Shown: piece by piece, positions 63,146-64,000 of the stretch
How the letters are laid out: every line of letters begins with the position of its first letter
Position numbering within the stretch: the stretch's first letter is position 1
Assembly (NCBI GenBank): GCA_945900775.1
Contig: CAMDJP010000002.1
Location: 1 to 64,000 of the forward strand
DNA: 64,000 nt
Direction of reading: 5' to 3'
From: Akkermansia muciniphila
GTDB lineage: Bacteria; Verrucomicrobiota; Verrucomicrobiia; Limisphaerales; SIAT01
Program-made: the position numbers and the translations under genes
The notes under the pieces: model-generated
Told to the model about the DNA's origin: nothing
The model's database searches: none
The model's input: only the letters and a program-made list of their open reading frames with translations

Positions 63146-64000
63146 ATGCACGTCCCTCTCCATTCTTCTCCGCATCAGACACGTCGTTCTTTCCTCGGCC
63201 AGACTCTAACTACGGCCGCCGCTGTGACAATCGGCGCGCCGTTCCTGCGCGCCGCGCGGGCGGCCGCACCATCCTTCAAGCTGATCGAGACCAAAGTCAT
63301 CTCTCCGCAGCCGGACCTCTATCACGGCTGGCCCACGCTTGCACGCCGGCGGGACGGCGAGCTGTGGCTCGTCTGCTCCGGTGGGCGCGAGCAGCATGTC
63401 TGTCCATTCGGGCAAGTAGTGGCGATGACCTCGCGGGACAACGGCACAACGTGGACCTGGCCACGCGTCCTGCTGGACGGCACGATTGACGACCGCGACG
63501 CCGGCGTGCTGGAGACAGCGAAGGGCACGCTACTCGTCACGACCTTCACCTCGCTCGCCTATGAACCGCTCCTCGAAGCGGCGGTGAAGTCGGGCAAGTG
63601 GCCAGCCGACCGGCTCGCCCGATGGCAGGCCGTGCACAATCGCCTCGGTTCCGGCGCGCGAAACAAGGAACTCGGTCAGTGGATGCTGCGCTCGACCGAC
63701 GGCGGAACGACTTGGTCGCCGCGCTCCGATTGCATCGTCAACAGCCCGCACGGGCCGATCCAGCTCCGTGACGGTCGCCTGCTCTACGCTGGCAAGGAGT
63801 TGTGGACTGGCCAGCGGCGCGTGGGCGTATGCGAATCCACGGACGACGGCCAGACTTGGCGTTGGCTGGCGGAGATTCCCGTGCGCAAGGACGATTCTTT
63901 GAAGGAGTACCACGAACTACACGCGGTCGAGGCTGGTGACGGAAAAATCATCGTCCAGATCCGCAACCACAACGTGGCCCACCGGGGCGAGACGTTGCAA
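63146..64000 (+). CDS. Tat-exported sialidase-like beta-propeller protein, partial
   Basis: The frame is open from ATG 63146 to the window end (285 codons, C-terminus missing). Tat-type signal TRRSFLGQTLTTAAAVTIGA. Three Asp boxes are visible: SRDNGTTW, STDGGTTW and STDDGQTW, spaced as in the blades of a six-bladed exo-alpha-sialidase/neuraminidase fold; ARRRDGELWLV resembles the first-blade substrate loop. Could be a sialidase or another glycosidase or binding propeller of the same fold; catalytic residues cannot be checked on the partial sequence. Confidence 0.8.
   Translation, partial: MHVPLHSSPHQTRRSFLGQTLTTAAAVTIGAPFLRAARAAAPSFKLIETKVISPQPDLYHGWPTLARRRDGELWLVCSGGREQHVCPFGQVVAMTSRDNGTTWTWPRVLLDGTIDDRDAGVLETAKGTLLVTTFTSLAYEPLLEAAVKSGKWPADRLARWQAVHNRLGSGARNKELGQWMLRSTDGGTTWSPRSDCIVNSPHGPIQLRDGRLLYAGKELWTGQRRVGVCESTDDGQTWRWLAEIPVRKDDSLKEYHELHAVEAGDGKIIVQIRNHNVAHRGETLQ

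Overview
The window looks like chromosome of a Verrucomicrobiota bacterium, probably of the Pedosphaera/subdivision 3 type; this is inferred from gene content. Five genes or gene fragments carry the [14 protein letters not shown] pseudopilin start with H-x9-DG type C-termini. There are planctomycete-type cytochrome/DUF1549/DUF1553 and DUF1501 genes, many Tat or lipoprotein signals, a high-GC coding style, and a primary sigma factor with a Lys/Ala/Pro-rich head. No plasmid or phage backbone genes were seen.

Layout. 1-4.1 kb: phoU and a large secreted glycoside-hydrolase-like protein, the latter bracketed by two copies of a ~46-bp repeat. 4.4-8.3 kb: a disordered accessory patch with an amber-interrupted pseudopilin, an intact pseudopilin, a truncated pseudopilin running into a LURP-one-like gene, a chimeric ORF ending in an RluA-type pseudouridine synthase C-terminus, and a 39-bp dispersed repeat. 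8.3-14.5 kb: DUF1501 and DUF1549/DUF1553 genes. 14.5-15.55 kb: two apparent integron-type gene cassettes, an unknown protein followed by a good attC site, then hicB-hicA followed by a 5' half attC; no integrase is present. 15.6-29.8 kb: sugar isomerase, RND efflux pair, complete livKHMGF branched-chain amino acid ABC operon, oxidoreductase pair, Fur-family regulator under a perfect palindrome, cinA and a ferredoxin. 30-37 kb: pyruvate kinase, a four-gene operon (membrane-anchored protein, pseudopilin, ABC ATPase, ABC permease) and a duplicated alpha/beta hydrolase with a dead N-terminal copy. 37-42 kb: a GbsR-type regulator with a palindrome over its start codon, followed by DUF393, two epimerases, a broken DUF393 copy and a membrane/START-like protein. 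42-44.3 kb: glutathione peroxidase, Dabb protein, small conserved protein and an ArsS-type radical SAM enzyme.

44.4-58.8 kb: one long minus-strand operon for respiratory complex I, nuoB-C-D-E-F-G-I-H-J-K-L-M-N content in the order B C D E F (nuclease-like gene) G H I J K L M N. nuoA is not next to it. Two things interrupt it: a tightly packed nuclease-like gene between nuoF and nuoG, and a tRNA-Gln on the opposite strand between nuoE and nuoF. 59-64 kb: rpoD with a strong terminator, tRNA-Ile2 (CAU), a decayed small gene, a secreted M12-like zinc metallopeptidase and the start of a Tat-exported sialidase-like protein cut by the window end.

The most notable signals are the integrase-less attC/hicBA cassettes, the nuclease-like gene and antisense tRNA inside the complex I operon, the pseudopilin/repeat patch at 4.4-8.3 kb, and two regulators whose start codons sit inside palindromes.
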